DNA of 33,751 bases from Vulcanimicrobiota bacterium (GTDB lineage: Bacteria > Vulcanimicrobiota > Vulcanimicrobiia > Vulcanimicrobiales > Vulcanimicrobiaceae): the NCBI GenBank assembly GCA_013036315.1, contig JAAXMC010000121.1, positions 1-33,751 of the forward strand, given 5' to 3'. The stretch's first letter is position 1; each line of letters begins with the position of its first letter. Below, piece after piece: positions 24,547 through 32,457 of the stretch. Below the pieces are notes generated by a model that saw nothing but the letters and a program-made list of their open reading frames with translations, had not been told where the DNA came from and did not search any database. The translations under genes and the position numbers were made by a program.

Positions 24547-25568
24547 AATACAAAGTTGGGATCGTCGGCGGCGGCTTCGCCGTGCGCGGCCACCTGCCGG
24601 CTTTCAGCGCGCACGAACGCTTCGAAGTCGTCGCGCTCGCGTCGCCGCACAGCGCGAAGAACGCAGCCAAGGAACGCAACATCCCCCATGCTTTCCAGAG
24701 CTGCGAAGCGATGCTGCGCGGCTGCGAGCTCGACGTCGTTTCGATCGCGAACCCGCCCTTCGCGCACCACGGCGACGTACTGGCCTCGCTCGGCGCCGGT
24801 AAGCACGTTATCGCCGAAAAACCGTTCGCTCTTTCCGTGCAGCAGGCCGAACAGATGCTCGCAGCGGCGAAACGCGCCACGACGGCCACTGCCGTCATGC
24901 ACGAATTCCGCTGGGTTCCGCAGCGGTTTGCGCTCAAGGAATTGGTCGCTAATGGCCATATCGCGCCTCTGCGCGAGTTGGAGCTGACGCAATTGGCGCC
25001 GATGCTTCGCCTGGAAAACAAACGGCCGAACACGTGGTGGTTCGATCGCAGCAAAGGCGGCGGCATTGCCGGCGCACTGCTCTCGCATCTTATCGACAGC
25101 GCGAACTGGCTGGCGGGCCGAGCGCCTGCGCGCAGCACCGGTTTTCTGCGCACGGCAAATCCGCGGCGCGAGGACTTGAGCGGCCCGTTCACAATTACCG
25201 CCGACGACGGCGCCTTCGCGTTAATCGACTACGGCGAGGGAGTGATCGCGCGCGTCAGCGTTGACGGGACGACTGCGGTCAACTCACTGACCGTCGCGGC
25301 CCACGGCGAGAATCGCACGGCCGTGGCGAGCGGCAGCGGACTGCACGCCATGCGGCTATTCAGCGTCGACGATGAAGAAACGTCCGAGCTCGAATGCAAA
25401 CCTTCGTCCAACGCGCGCTTCGGGGCGGTGGACGCGCACGTGCCGCCGATTATGGACTTGCTCGACGAATTCGTCAAAGAGATCGAAACGGGAGAGAGTA
25501 TCGTACCGACGTTCGCCGAGGCGGTTGCGACGCAGAAAGTGCTCGCCTCGATTGGGTACGGCACTTAG
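24537..25568 (+). CDS. Gfo/Idh/MocA family oxidoreductase
   Basis: This 343-residue NAD(P)-dependent oxidoreductase has the Rossmann loop VGIVGGGFAVRGHLP, the EKP motif in HVIAEKPFALS and the second-domain SHLIDSANWL with the His/Asp pair of the family. Members oxidise or reduce sugars and related polyols, or reduce imines and biliverdin-like compounds. It overlaps the aminotransferase by 10 bp and ends the operon. Its TAG overlaps the stop codon of the convergent gene at 25565. The substrate is unknown; sugar or imine reduction would both fit the context. The ATG at 24537 is chosen because the family N-terminus starts there, while the upstream frame is antisense-like. Confidence 0.9.
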   Translation: MPVKYKVGIVGGGFAVRGHLPAFSAHERFEVVALASPHSAKNAAKERNIPHAFQSCEAMLRGCELDVVSIANPPFAHHGDVLASLGAGKHVIAEKPFALSVQQAEQMLAAAKRATTATAVMHEFRWVPQRFALKELVANGHIAPLRELELTQLAPMLRLENKRPNTWWFDRSKGGGIAGALLSHLIDSANWLAGRAPARSTGFLRTANPRREDLSGPFTITADDGAFALIDYGEGVIARVSVDGTTAVNSLTVAAHGENRTAVASGSGLHAMRLFSVDDEETSELECKPSSNARFGAVDAHVPPIMDLLDEFVKEIETGESIVPTFAEAVATQKVLASIGYGT

Positions 25569-27649
25569 GTGCCTTTCTCGGCTCCGAAATACTGAATGAT
25601 CTTCAGGATGACATCGTGTTGCGTGTTCAGCAAATTCGGATCCCCATAGGCAAAATAGATCTCCGCCATCGGCATGCGCTTATAGAAGGCGAATGAAACG
25701 TTCGTCGCGTTCAAAAACTGCGAGGGGCCGAAAAATGTCGGGCCCGCGCCGATGATGCGCCGCCAGCCGATCGCAAACGATTCGCCCGGGCCCGCCTGGT
25801 ATCCGACGCTGGCGCGTTCGAGCCACTGGATATTGCGAGCGCCGTTGTCGAGAGCCTGGTCGGTTTTGAAAGCTTGCAGCGTCAAGCTCCCTCGGCGCGT
25901 CAAGCGAACCGTCGTGGCGAGTGACGGGCTGCGCAGGAAGCCGGCGCCGAAACGGCCGACGTTGTAAGTAAACGTCGTCGGAGTCGACGTATTAAAACCG
26001 TATGTCAGTTGGATCCCATTTTGGCTGGCTTCACCGGCAGCGCCCGGCCCAAAATTCAGCCAGGTGTCTCCGCTGCTCCATCCGAGAAAGAGTTGGTTTC
26101 GGGTCGCGACGGTGACGTAGAACGAATCGTACGCGTCATTGAGCGCACCCATGCTGTTGCGCATCCGTCCCAAATCCTGCGATACGATAATGCTTTGAAT
26201 GAACGAACTCGGCTTGTTGTCAAACTCTTTAAAGACGTAGACACTCGGCCCGTGCACGTCGTTGATTTGATTGAATGCGTCGAGAGGACCGTATTGCGAG
26301 CCGACGTCGTGATAGGCGGCGAAGAGTCCAGATTTGGGCGTGTAGAGGTTTATCCCGTATTCGCGATACCGGCCCTGGGGCGCATCGGCGATCAGCGATC
26401 CGCGTTCGGCGCCAAGCGTGGCATACGCGTTGAAGTTGTGAACGTTGCCGGCAACTCCCTGATACCACTCCGTGATGTCATGAATGCCCGGCACATCGAC
26501 GGCAACGCGCTGGTATAGCGCCTGATACTTTTTGTTCGGGGACTGCCACGATAACGACTGCGCCGCGTCATTGCGGGAAATACCGACGGCATCCAGAGCT
26601 CCGAACGTCAGCTGCCCCTGCTTGCCCTCTATTGCGAACCCATCGCGCGGAGTCGGAATCGCAGGCGTGTAGAGCAGCGGATAGTCGATGCAGTCATTGC
26701 AGTTGAATCCGTTGTAATAGTTCTGCCCTTGAGTGAAAAACGGCCGCACCTCGTTAAAGCGCCGAGGAAACGCAGTTGGAGAAATGCTTTGCTGGTCAAG
26801 TTCGACGTTGGAGTAATCGGGATGAAACGTTGCAACGAACGACGACGTTTGCGTCAGCGGCACCGATAGGTCCGCGCCGATCCGCGAGGTCGAGCCGCCG
26901 GATGCCGCCGAGGCGTATTGACCCAGGCCGTAGATACCGATCCGCGGCTTCGTCCGCGTTCCTTGCCCGGCAACCGTCATGCCGTGTAAGTACCCGGCGT
27001 AAACAGACGCGTCGGTGCCGCCTTGCGCCGGATCGTGCGCCCACTCGAACGTTTGATTCGCAGCGCGCACACGCCGGTCGAACTGAACGCGCCACGTGCT
27101 GCGGCCATCTCCGCGCATGACGTTGAGCGGAATCCGCTCGGTCACCACATAGCCGTCGGGCGTCGTCTTCGCAACAGAGTCCCACGCCGGTGAAAAGGAC
27201 GTGTTCTCCGCTGAGAACTGGTACCGCGTGCCGATGGGGTTGGAGACGAAACCGTATTCGATTCCGCTATCGCCGCCTGGCCAGAAGTACACGCGCACGG
27301 CGTCGTCGTTCGGCATCGGTTGGTCGTTGGTGTGCTGCGTCGCGATGACCGGCTCTTTTTGCTTCGCGACAAACGCCACGTAGAGATACTTTTTATCGAC
27401 CAGCAGATACGCATCGGTCGCTTCGGTCGCAGGCCGTTGAAAGCTGATGTCCCACTGCAGCAGCACGTGCGCGGCGGTCTTCCATGCCGGATCGTCGAGC
27501 GTTCCGTCGATCTTCGGCGGCGCTGCCGCGGTAACGCTTGGGATCGTAAATGTTTGACCGGGCGCTTGCGCTTGCGCGGGAATGCTGAGGATAACGATAC
27601 CTATGAATATAGGCAGCGCGCGCTCCCAAACGCTCTTGAGGGGCACCAT
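25565..27649 (-). CDS. CBM9-like domain / outer-membrane beta-barrel protein (DUF5916-like)
   Basis: This 694-residue exported protein begins with a signal (ALPIFIGIVILSIPAQAQA). Residues about 40-215 are a carbohydrate-binding family 9 / DOMON-like beta sandwich with PPKIDGTLDDPAWKTA and YLLVDKKYLYVAFVAKQ. The rest, from about 240, is a long run of alternating strands with motifs like NEVRPFFTQGQNYYNG, FAIEGKQGQLTFGALDAVG and TTVRLTRRGSLTLQAF. This is typical of the DUF5916-type barrels attached to such domains. An outer-membrane location is inferred. It is the last gene of the blaI-M56 operon, starting 4 bp after the repeat-protein stop. The ATG has only a weak ribosome binding site, consistent with coupling. 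Confidence 0.82.
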   Translation of the reverse strand: MVPLKSVWERALPIFIGIVILSIPAQAQAPGQTFTIPSVTAAAPPKIDGTLDDPAWKTAAHVLLQWDISFQRPATEATDAYLLVDKKYLYVAFVAKQKEPVIATQHTNDQPMPNDDAVRVYFWPGGDSGIEYGFVSNPIGTRYQFSAENTSFSPAWDSVAKTTPDGYVVTERIPLNVMRGDGRSTWRVQFDRRVRAANQTFEWAHDPAQGGTDASVYAGYLHGMTVAGQGTRTKPRIGIYGLGQYASAASGGSTSRIGADLSVPLTQTSSFVATFHPDYSNVELDQQSISPTAFPRRFNEVRPFFTQGQNYYNGFNCNDCIDYPLLYTPAIPTPRDGFAIEGKQGQLTFGALDAVGISRNDAAQSLSWQSPNKKYQALYQRVAVDVPGIHDITEWYQGVAGNVHNFNAYATLGAERGSLIADAPQGRYREYGINLYTPKSGLFAAYHDVGSQYGPLDAFNQINDVHGPSVYVFKEFDNKPSSFIQSIIVSQDLGRMRNSMGALNDAYDSFYVTVATRNQLFLGWSSGDTWLNFGPGAAGEASQNGIQLTYGFNTSTPTTFTYNVGRFGAGFLRSPSLATTVRLTRRGSLTLQAFKTDQALDNGARNIQWLERASVGYQAGPGESFAIGWRRIIGAGPTFFGPSQFLNATNVSFAFYKRMPMAEIYFAYGDPNLLNTQHDVILKIIQYFGAEKGT

Positions 27650-27653
27650 GTCT

Positions 27654-28508
27654 CTAGAAGCCGCTGTCGCGCAAGCGAATCAACTCGTCCACGCTCAGAT
27701 GCGTGTATCCGTGGCTGCGCATACGCTCGATGAACGAGCTGGAAACGCCGTGGTCGCGCAGCCGGATGAGGTCGTCTGCGCTGACGCGCAAGCCGAGTCG
27801 CGCTATCTCCTGCATGTAGCTCGTCCCCACGCCGTGATCGCGCAGCTCGATCAATGTGTCAACGCTTGTCCCGGGAAATGCCTTCATTACCGCTGTCGCA
27901 AATGACGAACCGACCCCGTGATCGCGCATCTTAATCAGCGTCTGCGCCGAGTTCGGCCGCAAGCCCAGTCCGCGCATCTCTTGGATATAGCGATCCGAGA
28001 CGCCGTGCTCCATCATCGAGACGAGATCGGCGATGGAGGGCCGCTGGAATCCCGATGCGAGCAGCTGGTCGAGCGTGGAGAGCTGGAAACCCGACATCGC
28101 GAACTCAAACTGCTGCAGCGAGCTCGGCGAACCGATCCCGCGCCGGCGTAACTGCTCGCCGAAGGACGCGCTCGGCGCAAAGGTCCAGGTTCCGGCGCCA
28201 TGGCCGTGGCTCAGCGAACCTTGGGCCTGAAATGTTCCGGCATCGCGGCCGACGCTGAAGCTCTTCTGCTCGCCGTTCGAATCGAGATCGGCGTTCGTTA
28301 TCCCGTGCAGGTCGGTCCACGCGACCGAACGCGACTCATCCCATTCGCTATTCCCGGTCGCGGTTATTTTTTGATAGCGCAGCCCCAGTTGTACCGAGCC
28401 GGGCTGCGACGAATGCTCGAGCGTCCACGTACCTGTGTATTCATCGGCAAGTGCCGGGGCAAGCGTGCCGAGCAGCAGCATGCATGTTGCGATAAGCGCT
28501 ATTTTCAT
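27654..28508 (-). CDS. Secreted protein with 28-29 residue 'DHGV' repeats
   Basis: The 284 residues begin with a signal peptide (MKIALIATCMLLLGTLAPALA), followed by a beta-rich domain (TGTWTLEHSS to GTWTFAPSA, about 23-115). A helical repeat region fills the second half. EHGV or DHGV recurs at 167, 196, 224 and 252, and the protein ends with DSGF at 281-284, giving a period of 28-29. The consensus is roughly S-x-D-x-L-I-x-L-R-D-H-G-V-S-x-S-Y/F-I. The same repeat forms the C-terminus of the M56 protein encoded just upstream. The ATG overlaps the M56 stop (ATGA). A role as extracytoplasmic partner or ligand of the M56 sensor is my inference. Confidence 0.85.
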   Translation of the reverse strand: MKIALIATCMLLLGTLAPALADEYTGTWTLEHSSQPGSVQLGLRYQKITATGNSEWDESRSVAWTDLHGITNADLDSNGEQKSFSVGRDAGTFQAQGSLSHGHGAGTWTFAPSASFGEQLRRRGIGSPSSLQQFEFAMSGFQLSTLDQLLASGFQRPSIADLVSMMEHGVSDRYIQEMRGLGLRPNSAQTLIKMRDHGVGSSFATAVMKAFPGTSVDTLIELRDHGVGTSYMQEIARLGLRVSADDLIRLRDHGVSSSFIERMRSHGYTHLSVDELIRLRDSGF

Positions 28509-30370
28509 GGAGTGAACCCCGCGTCGTGCAAGCGAATGATATCGTCCAACGAGGGACGGCCGTTCGAACGAATGCGTTGCAAGCTGTCGATGTACATTAT
28601 TGTAACGCCGTGATCGGCGAGTTTGACCAGCGAGTCTGCGGTTACCGTGTAACCGCGTGCTCGCAATCCTGCGATGAGCATCGGCATGACGCCATGGTCG
28701 CGGATACGGACGACGTCGTCCGCCGAGAGACTCGATACGCCAGCCGCGTGCAGTGCCGCAAGATAAGATCCGGAGATTCCGTGATCCGCGAGGCGGATGA
28801 GATCCGACACACCTGGATGGCCGAAGAACGAACTGGCGCCGGCGATCAGCGAACCTGAAACGCCATGGTCGCGCAGCGCGATCAGCTGGTCGACCGAGAG
28901 ATTATTGTAGCCGTTCTGCGCGAGCGCATCGAGCAGATCTCCACCCCAAAATGCATGCGGCGCCGTTGCCGCGACTCGTGCTTCAATAACCCAAGCGTGC
29001 GGGTGCGGCAAACGCGGCGCCAGCGGCGCTCTCGCCGATACGGCCGGCGCGAATGTGGTAGTTATGGTGGCCGTTGGCGCTTCCGGCGTAAAGAGCGGCG
29101 CGCGAACGCGCAACACGCGCACTTCGGTGAACTTCCGCAGGAACGCCTTGGGCGCTTTGGCGGGTTTGGGCGGCTTGGCCAGTTTCACTTTGACTACCGT
29201 GACGCGAGCCTGTGGAATCGCGATTGCCGGCATTACTGCGCGCGGAAGTTTAGCGGGCACGGCGGGTTTAGGCGGCGGCTCCACGGCGATCCGTTCCGCA
29301 TAGACCGGCACTTGGAAGCGCAAGACGAGAACAGCGACGAGTGCAAGCACGCTCACAGCCGTCACCGCGAAGCGAATATTTGGCCGCAGCGAATGGCTGA
29401 CGGCGGCGTCCAGTAGCACTTCGATGCGGCGCAACAGCTGTTTGCGTTTGAAGATGAAGCACGGCACCGGGACGAGACTGGCGTCGATCCACCCTGCCAG
29501 CGCCGACAGCGTGCGCGCGTAGGCGTAGCGATTTCCTATGCCTGCTATCGCAGCATCGTCGCAAACTTGCTCGCGGTAAATCGCCAGCTCGCGCAAAGCG
29601 ATCCACACGCCGGGCATGAAGAATCCGAGCGCGCCCGCGAATCTGTGCAGTACGTTCTGAACGTCATCGAAACGCATCACATGTTCGTGCTCGTGCAGCA
29701 CGACGCTCAGCAGCTCTTTGTCGTTACCAGATTCGAGCAGCGCTTCGGGAATAACGATCAGCGCCGGCTGGAACCCGAGCACGCACGGCATCGCGAACCC
29801 CGGCGAAGCGGCGAACGCGTACGGCCGGCGCACGGAGTCGCGTAACTCAAAGGGCGGCTCGATGAACCGCACGGTCCGCCGCGCGCGGATCATCCGGACG
29901 ATCTCACGCCCGAGAATTGCGATCCGAACAAGCGCGATCAGTAGCAGCGCGAGCAACGCGAATTTTGCATATGCAGCGAGACTTGCAGCGACCGGAACGA
30001 CACGCTCGTAAAGCGACGGCAGCGGCCGGCTATCGTTCCCCGATCGATGAACCACGCCAGTGAACGAGCGCGCTCGGCTATCGTTCCCCGAGCGGCTAAC
30101 CAGACTAAAAAGCGAGGGGGACGATAGCCGGGCGCTGACGGCAGCGGAGGGGGACGATAGTCGAGCGTGCAGCGTAACCGGTTGCACCGAGAACACATAG
30201 TTGGCCACCGGCAGCAACAACGAGATCACCAACAGCGCGGACCAAATCGTGTAGCGCGTTGCGGCATTGAGCCGCCGGAAAACTCGCAGCAAAGCGAAAG
30301 CTGCCAGGCAAAGCAGCGCGCCTTGCCATGCGCCGTTGAAGAGCGCCATGAACAGCGCGGGCGCGTTCAT
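28505..30370 (-). CDS. M56 (BlaR1-like) membrane metallopeptidase sensor with C-terminal DHGV repeats
   Basis: This 621-residue protein has BlaR1/MecR1-type topology. Two N-terminal membrane helices (about 12-30 and 38-58) and a third near 135-157 precede a cytoplasmic zinc-protease domain with HEHEH at 226-230 (HExxH) and the downstream REQVCDD segment. A fourth helix lies near 330-350. A Pro/Lys-rich linker (about 355-470) follows, then the DHGV repeat domain (D at 501, 529, 558, 586; last DAGF at 616). BlaR1 has a beta-lactam-binding domain in this position; here repeats replace it, so the signal is something else. Residues 70-115 are encoded by repeated palindromic DNA. It overlaps blaI and the next gene by ATGA. 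On activation the protease should inactivate the BlaI-type repressor. Confidence 0.92.
   Translation of the reverse strand: MNAPALFMALFNGAWQGALLCLAAFALLRVFRRLNAATRYTIWSALLVISLLLPVANYVFSVQPVTLHARLSSPSAAVSARLSSPSLFSLVSRSGNDSRARSFTGVVHRSGNDSRPLPSLYERVVPVAASLAAYAKFALLALLLIALVRIAILGREIVRMIRARRTVRFIEPPFELRDSVRRPYAFAASPGFAMPCVLGFQPALIVIPEALLESGNDKELLSVVLHEHEHVMRFDDVQNVLHRFAGALGFFMPGVWIALRELAIYREQVCDDAAIAGIGNRYAYARTLSALAGWIDASLVPVPCFIFKRKQLLRRIEVLLDAAVSHSLRPNIRFAVTAVSVLALVAVLVLRFQVPVYAERIAVEPPPKPAVPAKLPRAVMPAIAIPQARVTVVKVKLAKPPKPAKAPKAFLRKFTEVRVLRVRAPLFTPEAPTATITTTFAPAVSARAPLAPRLPHPHAWVIEARVAATAPHAFWGGDLLDALAQNGYNNLSVDQLIALRDHGVSGSLIAGASSFFGHPGVSDLIRLADHGISGSYLAALHAAGVSSLSADDVVRIRDHGVMPMLIAGLRARGYTVTADSLVKLADHGVTIMYIDSLQRIRSNGRPSLDDIIRLHDAGFTP
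30027..30163. repeat. Four copies of a 17 bp repeat, two per orientation, inside the M56 gene
   Basis: CGGCTATCGTTCCCCGA occurs at 30027-30043 and 30075-30091. Its near reverse complement GAGGGGGACGATAGCCG lies at 30114-30130, and a variant with AGTCG lies at 30147-30163. Spacings between copies are 48, 39 and 33 bp, all multiples of three. The M56 frame therefore stays open and reads RLSSPS (twice) and RSGNDSR (twice). Confidence 0.85.
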
Positions 30371-30753
30371 TCGCTTTGCTCCGCGCGCGCCAGCATCTTG
30401 CGCAAGTCGGCCAGCTCGTCGTCGCTCAAACGCTCGTTTTGAATCAAGTTCATAGCTAACGCACCGGGCGAGCCGTCGAAGAATCGCCGCACGACCGTCT
30501 GCAGCGCCGAACGCGATGCTTGCGTGCGATCGACTTTCGGATAGTAGCGAAAGGCGCGACCCTCTTCAACGTGACGCACGTAGCCTTTTTGTTCCAAGAT
30601 GCGCAGAGTGGTTTGGACCGTATTGAAAGCGGGGGCTTTGGGCGATTTGACGGCGCCCAGCACTTCGGCGACCGTTCCGCTGCCGGTCGACCACAGCACC
30701 TCCATCAAGCGCTGCTCGACCTCAGTTAAATTCGGGGCTTTTTGACGCGGCAC
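30367..30753 (-). CDS. BlaI/MecI/CopY-family transcriptional repressor
   Basis: This 128-residue protein has the BlaI winged helix at the N-terminus: LTEVEQRLMEVLW, TVAEVLGAV, and the recognition region FNTVQTTLRILEQKGYVRH. A C-terminal dimerisation helix pair (ALAMNLIQNERLSDDELADL) follows. These repressors bind palindromes near their own promoter and are cleaved when the M56 partner is activated. The GTG start has GGAGG five to six bases upstream. The stop overlaps the M56 start (ATGA). A perfect palindrome 15 bp upstream of the start is the likely operator. Confidence 0.93.
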   Translation of the reverse strand: MPRQKAPNLTEVEQRLMEVLWSTGSGTVAEVLGAVKSPKAPAFNTVQTTLRILEQKGYVRHVEEGRAFRYYPKVDRTQASRSALQTVVRRFFDGSPGALAMNLIQNERLSDDELADLRKMLARAEQSE

Positions 30754-30767
30754 GGAGACCTCCGCAG

Positions 30768-30789
30768 TTCACCTAATGATTTAGGTGAA
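30768..30789. promoter_or_regulatory. Putative BlaI-type operator
   Basis: TTCACCTAA and TTAGGTGAA form a perfect 9 bp inverted repeat with a 4-base spacer, placed 15 bp before the blaI start codon. A weak -35 (TTGTGG, 30800-30795) would put the -10 region inside the palindrome, so a bound dimer would block the promoter. Self-repression of the whole four-gene operon is inferred. Confidence 0.7.
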
Positions 30790-30825
30790 TGCTACCACAA
30801 GAAATCGCGAGCGTCTAGGGGTCGC

Positions 30826-32439
30826 TTAGGGATTCGGGTCGTTGACGGCGCGTGCGACCGCGCGGTACACGTCAAGCCGGCCGCAGCCCTGCTTCACGTT
30901 CGCGATCTGCCTGGACGTGCTGCACAAGATCGTCTTGACGGTCGCAGGCGTCAGTGCCGGATTCACGCTCAGCATCAGCGCCGCTGCGCCCGCTACGTGC
31001 GGCGTCGCCTGCGACGTACCGGCGATGAGCACGCGGCAGTCGCCCATCGCTCCCGCCTGATCGATGGTGCAGAAGTTTCCCCCGCCCGTCGTGCTCGAAT
31101 AAATGTTGGCGATCCAATGCAAGCCGTCTTGATCTAAGCTGCTCGATGGGTCACCGCCGGGCGCCACGACACCCCACGTCGGATTGGCCGCGTCGTAATT
31201 AGAATAGCCGGCGACCGATTCCACAATCGCCGCGGGATTCGAATCGTCTATGGAAGATGCGCCGACCGGAATCGCGCCGGGGTCCGCGGCCGGATAGTCG
31301 AGGGTAGGCGTACTTTCATTGCCGGAAGCGGCGACGACGACAACTCCGCTTGCAATCGCCTGCGCGACCGCGGCTTCTTCTGCCGTGTCGGGTCCGCTCG
31401 CTCCCAAACTAAGACTGATGACTTTGGCGCCTTGCGCGACCGCATCGCCGATCGCCATGCCGACGTCGGCGCCGGAAGCGCTGCATCCGCCCGTTCCACA
31501 CGGCGGATCCGGAAACACTTTAAAAATCATCAGCGGCGCGCCGTAAGCGACTCCTACAAAGCCGAAGCTATTGTTGCCGGCGGCACCGACGATGCCCGCC
31601 ACATTTGTGCCGTGGCCGTCATTGTCGTGCATGCTTGCCAGGCCGACAGTCCTCACGCCGTTTAAAACGCTTTCCGCAAAAACCGCGCGGCCCGCAAGAT
31701 CCGGATGGGTGAGATCGGCTCCGGTGTCAACGATCGCGATCTTCACTGTGCCACCGAGCGCGCCGGCGAACGTCGAACCGGTCGTGTTTGCGTTTCCGTA
31801 GCCCCAAGCGTTCCCCACGCAGCTGACGTGCATGTCCCACTGTCCGCGGCTTGCGGCGCCTTCATAGAGCGGCGGCCCGTTGTTGGGCGCGAACCCGTTG
31901 TAGTACGGATCGTTGAGCGATGCAGCCGTTGTAGACTGGAGACGCCGAATCGCCGAGCGCGCGGCGGTCTTGACGATCCCGCTCGAGCCAAGCTCCTTGA
32001 TCGCTGCGTCTTCGGTGCCCGGTGCGAGCGACACGATTTGGATCAGGTCCGCATTCGAATCGATTTCCGAACGAACGTCGCCGCGAACGCGCGCGATCAA
32101 CTGCGCGGCTTCGGCGCGATGTAACGCCAGAACCGGGTGCTGATACACAACCTCGATGATTCCGGGAGCATACTCAGCTCGATTGCCGCGGGCGATGCTG
32201 GGCATGCGGTGCGCGACGAATTCGGGAGCGGATGCTTGCGCGATCGATTGGGGCGTGCCGGCGCTGCGGCAGATAGTGCTGGCATTGGGGCTGATGGTCG
32301 GCGTTGCGGGCGGGGCCAAGGGAGTTGCGGTGCCGCCGCCCGGCGGTATGGTCCCGCCGCCGCCGCCACCGCCGCACGCAGCCAAAATAGACATCCCCAG
32401 GATGGTCAGGGCAGCGGCTAGGCGGACCCTCAATTTCAC
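30826..32439 (-). CDS. Subtilisin-type (S8) serine protease lipoprotein
   Basis: This 537-residue protein has a lipoprotein signal with lipobox LAAC (C22), followed by a seven-glycine run and a Pro/Thr-rich spacer. The region at about 85-165 resembles an S8 propeptide, with IIEVVYQ and ALHRAEAAQLI. The catalytic triad is complete: D238 in IVDTGADLTHPDL, H276 in DGHGTNVAGIVG and S476 in GTSQATPHVAG. The oxyanion Asn lies in AASGNES. It should be an exported, membrane-anchored protease. The GTG start has GAGG about six bases upstream and lies 18 bp after cinA. It is upstream of blaI on the same strand, but the operator region at 30768 suggests separate control of the next operon. Confidence 0.94.
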   Translation of the reverse strand: MKLRVRLAAALTILGMSILAACGGGGGGGTIPPGGGTATPLAPPATPTISPNASTICRSAGTPQSIAQASAPEFVAHRMPSIARGNRAEYAPGIIEVVYQHPVLALHRAEAAQLIARVRGDVRSEIDSNADLIQIVSLAPGTEDAAIKELGSSGIVKTAARSAIRRLQSTTAASLNDPYYNGFAPNNGPPLYEGAASRGQWDMHVSCVGNAWGYGNANTTGSTFAGALGGTVKIAIVDTGADLTHPDLAGRAVFAESVLNGVRTVGLASMHDNDGHGTNVAGIVGAAGNNSFGFVGVAYGAPLMIFKVFPDPPCGTGGCSASGADVGMAIGDAVAQGAKVISLSLGASGPDTAEEAAVAQAIASGVVVVAASGNESTPTLDYPAADPGAIPVGASSIDDSNPAAIVESVAGYSNYDAANPTWGVVAPGGDPSSSLDQDGLHWIANIYSSTTGGGNFCTIDQAGAMGDCRVLIAGTSQATPHVAGAAALMLSVNPALTPATVKTILCSTSRQIANVKQGCGRLDVYRAVARAVNDPNP

Positions 32440-32457
32440 GCGCTTCCTCTTACCCTT

